Assembly (NCBI GenBank): GCA_039545315.1
Contig: BCIM01000001.1
Location: 1,337,255 to 1,401,254 of the forward strand
Reading direction: 5' to 3'
Length of the DNA: 64,000 nt
DNA from: Kondoa malvinella
Taxonomy: Eukaryota; Basidiomycota; Agaricostilbomycetes; Agaricostilbales; Kondoaceae
Made by a program: the position numbers and the translations under genes. Positions 1 to 11,358 of the stretch are shown piece after piece. The number at the start of each line of letters is the position of its first letter. The stretch's first letter is position 1. The notes beneath the pieces are model-generated. The model was not told the origin of the DNA. It ran no database searches and saw only the letters and a list, made by a program, of their open reading frames with translations.

Positions 1-1052
1 CGAGCTATATGAACACTTCGCTTGGCTCTTGGCTTGCTACAGATGAGGAACAACCAGCTTCTGAAGATCATCGAATGCGCACTTTGTCAACTACGGCAGA
101 AGCGGATCCCTTTGAAGAACCGGAAGCAGTCTTTGATCTTGGCGACGAGACAGTCGGAGATACAACGATCGAAGATACTACAAGCTTGGCCGATATAAGT
201 CGACTGACCGAAGAAAGCTATATCACGAATCAGTCGACAGAGCAGAGTGTCGTCTCTTCCCTTCCTACTTCCGCATCCTCACATTCAGGCTTCAGCATCA
301 AAAATCCTCTTCCACCTCCAGCATCCTTCTTCAGCCCATCGCAATCACTTTACGGTTCGACATTCTCTTCGGCAGTTCCAGCAACACCCGATACCTATAG
401 TCCGCTGGTTCGGGGCGGTACTTGGTTCTCCCGTTTTACGACTGGAACAGCACCACACCGAGCGCTTTCACCAATCCGAGACCCAACACCTGTACCTTCG
501 CCGCCTGTGAAAGTAGAGACGCCGACTTCGGAAGATCCGTTTATTGACCAGGTAGATGAAGCAGGCCGAACAGACAAGAGGACTGCAGCGACGCGGACTG
601 GCTCGCAAGCTTCCAAGTATTCGAATTTGTCAGTCTCGACAGCCAACTCGTCGCAGCTGGAAGCAAAGTTTGCGAATATGCAGTGAGTCAGACTTCTCCC
701 TGGCGGTGACATGTCTGACGAGTGTCGTACAGAGTCGTGCAGAGAATGCGAGATGTCAGTGGTAGCTCAAGAGCGGCCGATTCGCCTGTCATCTCTTCGC
801 CGGAAGACGGAACAGCCATATGGAACTCTTTACCTCAAGACAGCTTGACCAAGAAGTCTTCAACCAGAGCGCGGCCTTCAGGTGTACGGCGGCTGTACGT
901 TGTCTCTGTTGATCATGCCTGTATACTGATACTTCGTTTGCAGGGTCGAGCAATTCGAGAAAGGCACTCCAAAGCAATCTCCGCCAAAACGCAAAGTTGT
1001 TCATGCGCTCCAGCCAAAACCGACACTCTATGTCGCTAATCCAGAAAGCTAA
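1..1052 (+). CDS. C-terminal part of an unrecognised protein, cut by the window start
   Basis: The frame is open from the window edge, so the gene probably begins upstream; the ATG at 9 need not be the start. The first exon runs to about 684 and is Ser/Thr/Pro-rich and acidic, with patches such as 'PTPVPSPPVKVETPTSEDP', so it looks disordered. Two introns follow: one from about 685 to 730 and one ending in 'ttgcag' near 943. The last exon reads 'VEQFEKGTPKQSPPKRK' and stops at 1050-1052, giving a basic tail that could be a nuclear localisation signal (inference). I do not recognise the family. It is convergent with the PH-domain gene, with about 150 bases between the stops. Confidence 0.6.
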
Positions 1053-1201
1053 CTTATGCTTCATTTACTTGTAAACACATGGACACTTGTAACATTATCT
1101 CAAAGGTGTATCATAGGGGAAGTAGCAGTTCATTGTTTGCATTGTTTCGAATTTGCTCTAGGAGAGCTTGAAATACTATTCATACATGATTAAAATTTCA
1201 C

Positions 1202-3397
1202 TCAAGCTTGACTCGTCTCCCTCAGGCGATACTGCGCATCTAGACGCTGGACTTCTTCTTTCGCTAGTAACGTTGTCAGCTTTGCATCGGGTGAGTCGAC
1301 AAGGAGACGTACCAGCAGTAGTACCGCTCCTTTGTCGAGCATGCTTCCGGTTCTCATCGCCTTCCATAGCCTGCTGAATTCGACTGTCGATCGAATCCAT
1401 CGTATTGCCCACAGGACGCTGTATTTCAGCTTTCTGCTGTTGCGTTGCAGACTGAATTTGTGCTGGTGTTGTGTCTGTCGGATTAGGTACAGCTGGAGGT
1501 AAAGATGAAGGAGAGACGGGCGGATTGCTCTTCCTTGAGGCTGACAGTAAGACTCTGATGGCGCTGATCCATTTGATCTCTTGTTCTTCATCCTGTCAGC
1601 GAATCCTTGGACATCAGTCTTAAGTAGACCCGAATCAAAAGTTCACTGACTGTAGCACACAGCGTGAACGTCCTTTTGGCAGTAATAATCTTGAAGCAAT
1701 GCTCCAGTTGCCTATTCCCACCAAAGCCGCTCAAGCCAAGTCCATCAGGGTTCGGAGAAGTAGACGGTTCAGGTGAATTAATGTTGGCTAAACTGGTTGA
1801 TCTCCCCATTCTTGGACTTGCCCCTGGAACTGGCGCTTCGACTTCTAGTACATCCAAGATGCGACCTAGTGGAATTTGTCGATGTACTTTCTGGTCCTGT
1901 CCGCATATTTGTTCTAAACTCACCGAAATGAGTGAAGAGCAAGTAGACGCACCATGTGACTCTTGGAATAGCTCAACCTCTGACTGCTCAAAGTAAACCA
2001 TCTTTTCCTCCAATTCTTCCTCTTGCCCTGTTTCGTTAAATACCCACTAATGACGACCTTATCCGGATCAGGATGTTGCACAAACGTGACTCTCGCTTCT
2101 CTATTTCCAGTAGGCGTCATATCAAACTCTTCATCATCTTCATCCTCATCTTCGGAAGAAGAAGCGATCGTTTGACCGTTGGAGATGGCACCAAACGACA
2201 TTTTCCTTCTGGAAGGTGATAAAGGCTCAGTAACTGATAACCTCGAAAGAGAGGTATTGACGCCGCCTAGTTCTATTGGAGGTGGTAAAGAATCAGTAGG
2301 TTGTGAAGGTCGACGACTTGGTTGAGCGAGTGAATTAGGTGGTGCGGGTGGACCTGAAGGAGTCGCTGCGCCTGAAGAGGAAAAGTTGGATTGTGAAGTG
2401 TAGGAAGAGGATAAAGCTTCTGAAGGCGACCAGGGTGAACTTGGACCGGTTGAGCTGGCTGCTGCTACGGAACTAACTGTGCTTGAGTAAGAAGTTGAAG
2501 GATAGGAAGTTTGATAGATAGGTTGATTGGTGGAAGTGCTGGTACCGATACTGATAGGTTGGGTAGCGGAATATTGCACAGAGGGATCTCGACCGCCAGA
2601 TAGTGAACGACGTTTCGGTTGTTCTTGCGGCGACATGGGTTCTGAAGACTCTTCTCGGGAAACATTGACGTTAGCTAAAGACTTGTGCTGCTTGACTGCT
2701 TTAGCAGTGCTGTCTATCTTGGCAACCCAATCTTCAGCTTCTTGCTGACTGCTCGCTTTACAATAATAGGTCCGTTTAGCAGTGACGATACCGAATGAGA
2801 ATTCGTGCTTCTTCACTTGAACCATGGCACAGGTCCGAACTTCGTTCAAAGGGATGTCGCGCAGTAGCTTGTACTCTTTCTCATCTTTATAATAGCCGAA
2901 ACGGTTTGCTCGAAGTACAAAGTAGCGCTTCTTCCAGTTCTGCTCTCACACCCACAATTAGGGCTGTACATAAATAGCTTGACAGTGGAACTGACCTTGC
3001 GACGTTCGCCCTTCTTCATCAAATACCCATACTTGATTGCCGTTTCGCTATACAACCCTTCCATACCATGCTCCCTCTCTTCCTCCTCGCCCCCATCCTC
3101 ATCATCGTCACTGTCACCAGCATCGTCCGTTTCAGATATCGCAGCCAAAGGAGCTTGATGTTGCTGAGGCGGGGAATTGGGTACAGTTGCATTGGTAGAG
3201 CCAAGGACCGGACTCTTGTTTTCATCAGAGCTCCATTGTTCGCCTGATTGTGCCAGAGTAGGGCTAGTAGGCGATGTGGGCACTTTACCCAATTGTGGAT
3301 GAGCAGCGCCTGAACTCGACAGCTTTCTTCGGACTTCTGCCAAGTTCACGGGTCGTACAGGTGCAGGCTTGCTGGGATTGCTGTCTTGCGACTCCAT
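1202..3397 (-). CDS. Protein with two pleckstrin-homology domains
   Basis: The start is the ATG at 3395-3397 and the stop at 1202. Four introns restore the frame, including 2940-2995, one just after 'SYSKSHM' near 2000, one after 'LCAT' and one after 'GTTA'. The first PH domain begins at 'YGYLMKKGERRK', continues across the intron into 'NWKKRYFVLRANRFGYYKDE', and carries 'FGIVTAKRTYYCKA'. The second begins 'SGYLTKQGKRKNWRKRWFTL' and is interrupted by a Ser/Pro insert before 'HCFKIITAKRTFTLCA'. A long Ser/Pro/acidic linker separates them. PH domains bind phosphoinositides or proteins at membranes; tandem-PH proteins of this shape (for example yeast Opy1) act as lipid sensors or adaptors, but which one this matches is inference. 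The C-terminus is short and coiled ('EEVQRLDAQYRL'). Confidence 0.85.
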
Positions 3398-3471
3398 TGT
3401 GGCTCAGAACGTGGTAGGCGGGGAACAAGAGGTAAAGACAAGGGTTGACCACGTATAGTCACCTCACGAAC

Positions 3472-4109
3472 ATGTCATCTGCCGCATTCGATAAAGCCGT
3501 ACAGGTGCGTCGGACACAGCAGCGTAGGAGTTCAATCGTTTAAACGGCTCAAACAGATTATTGGCGACTTGCCAAAAGATGGGCCAGTCAAACCATCGCA
3601 GTCTGATCAGCTCAAGGTGCGTTCTGCTGCTGCTGGGGGGTCTCATGCATGTGCTCATGCTTTTCTTAGTTCTACTCGCTTTACAAGCAAGGTACGGTCT
3701 TCAGCTTTACTCTGGTGCAGAGTGACGACGCTGACAAGACGTACAGCAACCAAAGGCGACGTCGACACTCCCCGTCCTGGCATGATGGACTTTACCGGTA
3801 AAGCCAAATGGTACGCTGCTCTACGAAGACAGTAGATTTGCTGATTGACCGCACAGGGATGCCTGGAACGGCGTGAAAGGAACTTCAACCGATGACGCAA
3901 AGTCGTATGTTTTCCTACTGCTCTTCCCGTCGATACAGCCTCTGAGTTTGGACATAGGCAATACGTCGATGCGTTGAAGGAAATCTTGGGTAAATCAGAC
4001 AGCCCGGAGAGCACAAAGTATTTGGAGGAGGTCAGTGCTTATCTGCGTTTGAGATTATTCATCTCTCATGCGAATTTTTCGTTGACAGTTGAAGGCTGCT
4101 GAAGCTTAA
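3472..4109 (+). CDS. ACB1: Acyl-CoA-binding protein
   Basis: A small protein of about 90 residues spread over at least six exons. ATG at 3472 gives 'MSSAAFDKAVQ'; further exons give 'LKFYSLYKQATKGDVDTPRP', 'GMMDFTGKAKWDAWN', 'GVKGTSTDDAKQYVDALKEI' and the end 'LKAAEA' with a stop at 4107-4109. These match the ACBP signature (YKQATxGD, RPGMxDFxGKAKWDAWN), and length is normal for the family. The protein binds long-chain acyl-CoA esters in the cytosol and buffers or delivers them to lipid synthesis and beta-oxidation. It is transcribed away from the PH-domain gene; only about 75 bases separate the two start codons, so the promoters must be very short. Intron density is striking: introns occupy more than half of the gene. 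Confidence 0.95.
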
Positions 4110-4581
4110 AAAAAAAAACCGAACGAACTATGGGTCATGTCACTGCAACTCGATTATGAGCAATTCCCACGCTTTTTTTCGCTTTGGGCTTTCGATGTCT
4201 GATGACCAGGTCAGCAGACAGTGAGACTCTTGCCTGCGCTCTTTATGCGAGCGCAACCTGCACTTCTTCTCCTTCTTGTTTCCGCTGACCTTCCTCCTGT
4301 CTATCCTTCTCGATCGGCTGCTGTACTCCGCGCAGATGAGGCTCGCCTCTCATATATGAACGCTTGCTGTTTCAATTTCCACATTGACATAGAGCGCAGA
4401 CACGCGGACCTCTTGCTGAGCGGAACATATCTGCGGGCCTGAAACCTGTCTCATTCCGGGAAACGCAGCGTGTAGCAGACCAAGCGATAACTGTCGCCTT
4501 AAATAAAACTTTCTAAGCTATTCTACAACCCATCTCTATACACACTTGTAATTCCAAAACCTGCTGCACCTAGTTCTACTG
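4110..4581. other. Intergenic, ACBP to G-alpha
   Basis: Convergent 3' flanks of the ACBP and G-alpha genes. It holds an A-run right after the ACBP stop (4107-4119) but no supportable coding frame or RNA gene. Confidence 0.6.
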
Positions 4582-6351
4582 CTACAACGCGAAATCCTGC
4601 AAGTTCTTGGTGATGATGATACTGCTCTATTCGTCAGCCCTCTCCTCGGATGATCAGCTCGAAGGAAGGAACGCACTCTTGTACAGAAGCCATTACTTAA
4701 TGGTCGCAAGCATAAGCTATAAGCTGTGGAATCAGAGACTGGCACTTACCGACTTTCAAAGCTTTCGTATCTACCGCACAGGTATAATGGACATAAACTT
4801 CCTTTTCTTTTGATCTGTTGAGTCGTTCAAACTTATTTTTGAAATACAGTCGGGTCGCGTTGTCTGAACAGTGCCAGAGAATCAGCAAGATAGTCAAACC
4901 AAAGTAGAACAAGGACTGACAGTCAGTAGAGAGGCCTTGATAGTCCGGAAAGTATCTCTTGAGATCGGATTGGTGTATTTTGAGTTTAAACTGCTCGCGA
5001 GACTTAACACCCAGCTCGAGCTGGGACAAGATGAGTGCGCACCAGATCAGTCTTGTTTAGGAACAATCTACAGAGCAAATCAGTCAATGCACTAGAAGCA
5101 AGAGGGTAGCAACTCACATCATTGATGTTTTGGCGAACCACTTGGAGTTGCATATTCCATCGAAAAGCATCAGCGCTTCTTGGGTCATATTCTGCGATAC
5201 AGTCAGTCATTGCATTGCGAGATAAGAAGGACGCTAGCGCACCGAATCTTGATCTTCCAGCAGACATTGATCATACCCGGAAAGCGCTACCAAGAAAAGG
5301 ACCGCTGTGACATCTTCAACTGTTGCAGAACATCAGTGAGCTCCTACATAGAGCATGAGAGGCCTACAGCAATGTATCCACTGTGAGTGGAAGAAGTCTC
5401 AGCCAAAATGAGGCAACGATCCCAGCCAAACGCACCTTCTTCCGCTCACTCCTCTGCCCACCGACATCACACAAGCTATAAACATGATCCCGACTCATGA
5501 ATTGCGTCTCGCTAATACCAGTAGTCTTCCCTCTCGCTCGCAGGATATCTTGATCCGTTGGTATATAATCGCTTGCGAACAATCGATCTAGTTCAGGGAA
5601 GAAATAATTCACGCTGCAATATCGTCAATACGGCAAGAGAAAGGGAAGAGGAACAAGCATACTTTTCGGGTACAGGCGCTTCATTTGCACGGAGTAATGT
5701 TTGTCGCACGCCTGGGTCTGTCCAAAATCTCGAGAAGGCTTCTTTGTATTCTATAGGGTAAGGTTCTTGATCGTCCAACATCTTGTCTTGATCCAAGAGC
5801 TTCATATACTCCTACGCCAAATGAGCGAGAGTCGAGTCGAAAGAAAGAACGGACCTTCGTTTCTGGGTCAAAAGAGATTTCCCAGTCGTCTGCTGCGTAG
5901 GCGACTTGTCTTACAGCGTCGCACAGGTTGTCAAAGATCTGCAACCAGTCAGCTAGGAGCCTTGAAGGAGCAAAGGAAGTCTACCTGTTTCCTGTAGTAT
6001 TCTACTTCGTGGTCTTCAAAGCCGTTAGCATGTATGAGCTTCATTTGCTTGCTGTACACCAATGGAATGAGATGGAATACGCCTCCAGATCTGGATTGTT
6101 ACATACAGTACCGTCGTCTTGCCAGATTCACTAGAATAGATGCATGTCAGCACCAATCTATCTCATCTAGACCGAGCTTGCCCAGCTCCGAGCAGCAATA
6201 GCTTGAGTTCCCTTTGCATCCGCCTAGCATCCTCTTTGAGTTGCTTGTCGATCAATCTAGATTTCTTGACTTCTTGCATCAAAGCCTGAGAGTCCTCCCC
6301 TGCTCCATTCTTCCCAGGCCCTCCTTCTTCCTTTGATGCACATCCGCCCAT
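4582..6351 (-). CDS. Heterotrimeric G-protein alpha subunit
   Basis: The protein starts '[10 protein letters not shown]' at 6349-6351. Gly2 and Cys4 fit N-myristoylation and palmitoylation. Visible G motifs are 'LKLLLLGAG' (P-loop, continued across an intron), '[12 protein letters not shown]' (switch II) and 'LFLNKTDL' (NKxD); '[11 protein letters not shown]' is the TCAxDT loop. The C-terminus was rebuilt from two introns and reads '[20 protein letters not shown]' plus a final Leu, stop at 4582-4584. The alpha helical domain is present, for example '[20 protein letters not shown]'. The gene is full length with about nine introns. It relays pheromone or nutrient receptor signals at the plasma membrane. 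The last four residues lack the Cys of pertussis-toxin-sensitive subunits. The fungal subgroup is not assigned here. Confidence 0.95.
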
Positions 6352-6693
6352 GACGACGACTTTCGCAACCTTATCCGCCTAATTCGGCTCTCAAATCAAT
6401 CAATGCAAATTCAGGGCGTAAACTTGCGTAAAAGGTGTCGAAGCGATATCCCTCGTTGTCAAGGAAGGACAACCCACCAAAGACGACTACGGCATCAGCA
6501 TCGTGTCTCTGATAAAGTCGTGACCTTAATCAAACATCGGGCATGAAAAGTGGAACCGATCGTGCGGCTCTATTGTCTCTCTTTGCCGTTAGCCGGTTAA
6601 GACATGGATCGTCCTGTCCTATTCTCCTCAGCTCGTGGCCTGTAATGGGCTTGGCGATCTTGTCAACATTTTACGAGGGATAATAGCTTCGTT
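6352..6693. other. Intergenic, G-alpha to LYR gene
   Basis: This holds the upstream region of the G-alpha gene and the 3' flank of the LYR-protein gene. I see no coding frame, RNA gene or repeat in it. Confidence 0.5.
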
Positions 6694-7020
6694 TCAGATG
6701 TCGGTATTTCTATACCTCTGCATGAGCGTATACTGACTGTCTGATCTAGACGCACGTACATGTAGGTATATCAAGGCTTCTACTTCCTTTTTGATAAATT
6801 CAGCCTTCTTCACTGCATATTCCAACTCATCTGCCTCTGCATTCTTCCCTCCATAACATTTTTTCAACCTCGCATGAAAACCATAGCTTGGATCGGGATA
6901 ATCTTTGCCCAGGACGTAGAGCTGCTTGCTCGCTTCAGACCCGCCTGTCTTGCGATTTGTGAGAAAGCTCACTTCGCGATACAGTCGTTTGGCCTGTAGA
7001 CGAAGCTGATGTTGCGACAT
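6694..7020 (-). CDS. LYR-motif protein, ETFRF1/LYRM5 type
   Basis: ATG at 7018-7020 gives 'MSQHQLRLQAKRLYREVSFL', which holds the LYR tripeptide early in helix 1. The family-specific block 'DYPDPSYGFHARLKKCYGG' and 'AEFIKKEVEALIYLH' follow, as in LYRM5 (electron-transfer-flavoprotein regulatory factor 1). An in-frame 42-nt GTACGT...GCAG stretch (about 6718-6759) is probably an intron; if removed the protein ends 'YLHRYRNTDI', like the 'KYRxMKRRY' end of relatives. LYR proteins act in mitochondria, usually with acyl carrier protein; LYRM5 removes FAD from ETF in animals (established for the family). Length is about 95 residues, normal for the family. Confidence 0.85.
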   Translation of the reverse strand: MSQHQLRLQAKRLYREVSFLTNRKTGGSEASKQLYVLGKDYPDPSYGFHARLKKCYGGKNAEADELEYAVKKAEFIKKEVEALIYLHVRASRSDSQYTLMQRYRNTDI

Positions 7021-7282
7021 TACATCTACTCGCTTTACTTGAGCAGGCTTGTTGAAGTTGACCTTGAAGCGGCTTAGTTGAGCCTACTCGCTTTCAAGTC
7101 GAAGAATGATCGACGTTTTGGTTAAAGCGGGGTAATGAGACTGGACATGCCACGCAACGAGAACTTCCCAGTATCAAGTTAAAAGCTCTACTGCACAAAT
7201 ACCTCGACTATCAACAGCTATATACAGCCAACCCGACAACGTAAAACACGAACTCAAGATCTAGAATGCCGAGATGGACCCA

Positions 7283-7789
7283 TCAAAGCTCAAACCAGCC
7301 ATATCTAGCAAGCTTCACTCTCCCTCCTATGTATGAGCTCAACCAGGCTAGACTCGTGCCAGGGAGGAGAGAGACAGACCTTCAAGAGCTCCATCACCTC
7401 CGTCAGAAACTTCTACTCCTTCAGCACGCAGCGCAACAGCTTGTCGTTCAACCGCGATAGCTGATCCTCTCGCTGAGATGATGCCTTTCGAATTGATGAT
7501 CCTCTGCCAAGGCACGACGTTCTCCAATTGAGGCGGTAGATACTTTAATGCTTGACCGACCAGCCGTGAGTGTTTTGGATGGTCTATCATTTTCCCGATA
7601 TGTCCGTAGGTGGATACACGACCTGCTGGAACACGTTGGACTGCAGCATAAACTATATTGGAAGTCAGACAGATACTTGTGTTGGAATAGAGATGCTCAA
7701 CCTAGTTGATTGAAGTTGTCTGCTGTTCCTGTTCGCTGCACTGTGTCTGTGTCTGTTCTAGCTCTAGGCGGCGTCCGCTGAGCCGGCAT
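7283..7789 (-). CDS. ATL1: Alkyltransferase-like protein (ATL)
   Basis: Three exons. Exon 1 starts at 7787-7789 ('MPAQRTPPRARTDTDTVQR'). Exon 2 carries 'VYAAVQRVPAGRVSTYGHI' and the key motif 'VVPWQRIINSKG'. Exon 3, after an intron starting GTCTGT, gives 'RVKLARYGWFEL' and a stop at 7283-7285. The fold is that of O6-alkylguanine-DNA alkyltransferases, but the acceptor Cys of PCHR is Trp (PWQR). That is the hallmark of ATL proteins, which bind O6-alkylguanine and hand the lesion to nucleotide excision repair rather than repairing it (known for S. pombe Atl1). The protein is about 110 residues, normal for ATLs. Confidence 0.9.
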
Positions 7790-7902
7790 GGGTAGCCAGA
7801 GCAGATGGACGTCGAGTTCTGACCCTGCTTTCACCTCGACGACCGTTTGCCAAACATATACCAGATTTCTAAATACCTATCCTCGCTCTAAGCAAAGCAA
7901 AG
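7790..7902. promoter_or_regulatory. Short head-to-head promoter, ATL / RTF2
   Basis: Only 113 bases separate the start codons of two divergent genes that both act in DNA replication and repair. The stretch must hold both promoters. I see no clear TATA element. Confidence 0.45.
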
Positions 7903-8916
7903 ATGGGAAATGACGGAGGATCAATCGTCAAACGTGATTTCGTAAAGACAAAATCGAAAGGCGAGCAAGCGGACAAAGGGAACCAGAATCGCGCTGCCTG
8001 GAACACTTGTGCTTTATCCAAAGTGAGTCTCTGCCACCTTACAGCTCGACGCAAGACTGACCGTGAGCAGAAAGAGCTCCGACAACCGGTAGTTGCTTGT
8101 CCATTAGGCAAACTATACAATAAGGACGCCCTGCTTGAATTCCTCCTGGTACCCGCTAGCGAGACTGTACCCGTTGCTGCTACGCCTTTTGGAGCAGATG
8201 GGATAGCTATAGCAGGTCATATCACCTCGCTCAAAGATGTGGTCGAATTGAATTTAACGCTCAACCCGGATTACGCGCAAAGAAACAGCAAGACTTCACA
8301 AGCTGGTGCAGAAGAAGGTTTTAGCGTGTCTAAATGGATCTGTCCGTTGAGTCAGAGGGAGATGAATGGTGCTGTTCGGTTCGTGGCGTTGTTGCATAAA
8401 TGCAGGAATGTAGTGGCGGAAGCGAGTTTGAAAGCTATGAAGAGCAACCAGAAGGGGAAAGCGACTGTGTGTGGTGTGTGCGGTGAAGATTATGTGGGCG
8501 AAGAAGAGGATAAGACGTTGTTGTTGAACCCGACGGATAAGGAGGAGATTGAGAGGATGAAAGCTGCTTGGGAGGAGAAGCAAAGGGTAGCGAAAGAAGC
8601 AAGAAAGTTAAAGAAGGCCAACAAGAAGCGCAAGACAGCTGACGATGGCGAAGATCTGCCATTGAAAAAGGCCAAATCTGCACTGATCAACCCCGCTTCA
8701 GCTCATGCTCATACCAAAGGGACGCCTAGTCTGCCTTTAGCTGTCGCCGAAGCGCTAGAAGCGAAGAGAGCGGCCAATCCTTCCAATGCGGTATCTGCTT
8801 TGTATCAGAAAGATCCGTCAAAGAAAGCTACATGTGAGCAACCTCGTTAGTGCCAGTCGTGGCTTGTACTGATCACATCCACAGGGATGACAATGTCTGC
8901 TGGATTTGGTCGCTAG
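7903..8916 (+). CDS. RTF2: Replication termination factor 2 family protein
   Basis: The N-terminus 'MGNDGGSIVKRDFVKTKSKG' is the RTF2 signature. After an in-frame intron (about 8022-8072) come 'QPVVACPLGKLYNKDALLEF' and the paired Cys-His modified RING-like region 'WICPLSQREMNG' and 'CGVCGEDYV'. The C-terminal half is Lys-rich ('KLKKANKKRKTADDGED'). A second intron at about 8834-8884 is needed at the end: the unspliced frame stops early, while splicing gives 'ATWMTMSAGFGR' and a stop at 8914-8916. RTF2 stabilises paused forks at programmed barriers in S. pombe and affects splicing and fork restart elsewhere. Length is about 310 residues, usual for fungi. Confidence 0.92.
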
Positions 8917-9253
8917 AGCTGCCTTGTACCCCTACACATGTAACAGTACTGGATTGTTTGCGCTCAATGGCCTGCGTGAGCTCTTTTCCGTTCTCTCCGC
9001 TGACACACCTCTTATCTCTCTCTCTCTCTGTATTCAGCCAATCGCTAAGCAGGACTTGGCACGCCGGCTACTTGATAACCCTCATCCTATTTCAAGCGGG
9101 TCTGAGTAATCAGTCGCGAGAAGCACTACTACGCTGCTGTATACTGTAATACGTATACTAGATGGCCATTAGTCCCAAAAGAGAAAGATTACAAAACGTT
9201 AGCACATCAGAGCGGCTCGAGTGCTCGCTTGGTCTTGACGAGCCAATATTCGC
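8917..9253. other. Intergenic, RTF2 to thiolase
   Basis: This contains a short TC-rich run near 9012-9031 and an exon-like stretch ending 'NGLREL' followed by a GTGAGC...TTCAG intron-like segment. No protein could be recognised, so I treat it as untranslated sequence. Confidence 0.4.
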
Positions 9254-11150
9254 ATGCAGGTGACACTTAAACGACTTCAAACAGTAGTCAGTGTCCGTGC
9301 ACCACCTCTCAGCGCCGTATTGAAGCTTGTCTGTTCACAGGCAGCCCACATGTCTTCACCTAAACTCCCAGACGTCTTTATTGTAGGCGCAGCTCGCACG
9401 CCCATTGGTTCTTTCAATGGAGTCTTCAAAAATGTCAAAGCACCTCAGCTGGGCATCACAGCTGTGGCAGCAGCCATGAAACAAGCCAACGTCAAGCCTG
9501 AACAGATTGAGGAAATGTACATTGGTAACGTGCTTCAGGGCGGAATTGGGCAAGCTCCTGCTAGACAAGTTGCACTTGGTGTTGGGTGCCCTGATAGCAC
9601 TGAGGCTACTACCATCAACAAGGCCAGTCTATCACCTCGAGGTTGGGCAAACAGCTGATGCGTTATGATAGGTCTGCGCTTCTGGCATGAAGGTGCGCCG
9701 AGCATCAATGTACAAGCTGGCATAAGCTTATATTGGTTCGTTGGTGCACAGTCTATCATGCTCGCGGCACAGAATCTGCAGACTGGTCAGCGCGATCTGA
9801 TGGTTGCTGGAGGCATGGAGAGCATGTCTAACACCCCGTGAGTGTCTGGATCTGCTCTGCGCGATTGTAGCTTAGGGATTATTGAAATTCACAGGTACTA
9901 CTTCGCAAGTCGTTCTACAAGATAACGACTGTTAAGCTGACACGCTCTCGCAGCCACGTAATGCAGGCTACGGCAACCAGACTGCTCTTGATGGTGTCCT
10001 TCACGATGCGCTATACGACGTAAGCTGGTTCTGCATCCGAGAAATAGCGCTGACGAGAGGGTTCACGTTCACAGCCTTACGGAAAACACCCTATGGGTAA
10101 CTGGTGAGCCGTTTCGAATGATTATTCAGAACAAGTTGAGTGACAATATTGCTTTGCAGCGCGGAAGAGACCGCTCGCAAGTACTCTATCGCCAGAGAAG
10201 CACAAGATGACTTTGCGATCGAATCTTACCGTCGCGCAGCAGAAGCTTGGTCCTCTGGCTCATTCAAGAACGAGATTGCGCCAGTGACCATCAAAGACCC
10301 TCGCCGTGGTGACACGCAAGTGACGGAAGATGAAGAATACAAGAACATCAAGCTTGACAAGGTCAAGAGTCTGCGACCGGTCTTCCAGAAAGAGAACGGC
10401 ACTGTTACTGCTGCCAATGCTTCCAGTATCAATGATGGCGCTAGTGCCGTTGTTGTTGCTACTCAGGCCAAAGTCGATGAACTTAGCTTGAAGCCTATCG
10501 CAAAAATTCTATGTGCGATTGAAATGCTGGTTTCCGGGCAAGCCTGATAATCTTTCTTCACTTTTGCACAGCCTTCGCTGATGCTGCCTGCGCACCTATC
10601 GATTTGTGAGTGTCTAAAAGCATTACCTTTTTAGACCGCTGACAGCTTGGGCTACGCTCACAGCCCTATCGCCCCTACAATAGCTATTCCCCTGGCAATG
10701 AAGAAGGCTGGCATCACTCATGATCAAGTAGCCCTCTATGAAATCAATGAAGCTTTCTCTGCTGTTGCTTTGGCCAACATCCAGATCCTCAAGCTAGACC
10801 CCAAGAAAGTCAATGTGGTACATCGGGACTCTGCTGTGTAGCGTCTGTCGCTTATGGTGTGTTGTTCGTCGTACAGCTGGGTGGATCTGTAGCCCTCGGT
10901 CACCCTGTCGGTAGCTCTGGCAGCAGAATCATCGTTACGTGAGTCGGCAAGCGCCACGTAGCATCATTGTACGCTAAGGTGTTCCTACCGATTTACAGTC
11001 TATGCCATCAACTCAAATCAGGCGAGATTGGTGTTGCTGGTGTTTGCAACGGAGGTAAGTCTGAGCGCGTCTGTTGCTGTCTCTTCAGCTGACTAGCGCG
11101 AATGGTTTACAGGCGGAGGAGCATCTGCTATGGTCATTCAAAAGCTTTGA
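9254..11150 (+). CDS. ERG10: Acetyl-CoA C-acetyltransferase (thiolase)
   Basis: The protein condenses two acetyl-CoA to acetoacetyl-CoA, first step of the mevalonate pathway, or runs in reverse in beta-oxidation. Visible signatures are '[16 protein letters not shown]', 'TTINK|VCASGMK' with the nucleophilic Cys, 'VAGGMESMS', '[13 protein letters not shown]', '[17 protein letters not shown]' and '[17 protein letters not shown]' with the second Cys. Two in-frame ATGs exist: at 9254, giving a 32-residue basic hydrophobic leader ('[18 protein letters not shown]'), and at 9350, giving '[11 protein letters not shown]'. The first looks mitochondrial, the second cytosolic. About nine introns; two (9623-9671 and 9905-9953) begin with GC rather than GT. 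No peroxisomal SKL tail. Stop at 11148-11150. Confidence 0.95.
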
Positions 11151-11358
11151 GCAGCGTTTTAGGACGAATGAAAGTTGTACTGGAATTGAATGCATCTACT
11201 TCATTCTCGGCTGTTCGCGTTTCAGAACAAGCTCAATGATCTTCTGCTGCTTCTTCAAGGCAGTCTTGAGCATTCCACTGCAATTGAGAGCTACCGCCGA
11301 CTTGGCCAAATTACGCGCGATATTTTGATAGGCAAAACAGCCATTGCGATTGACCAGC

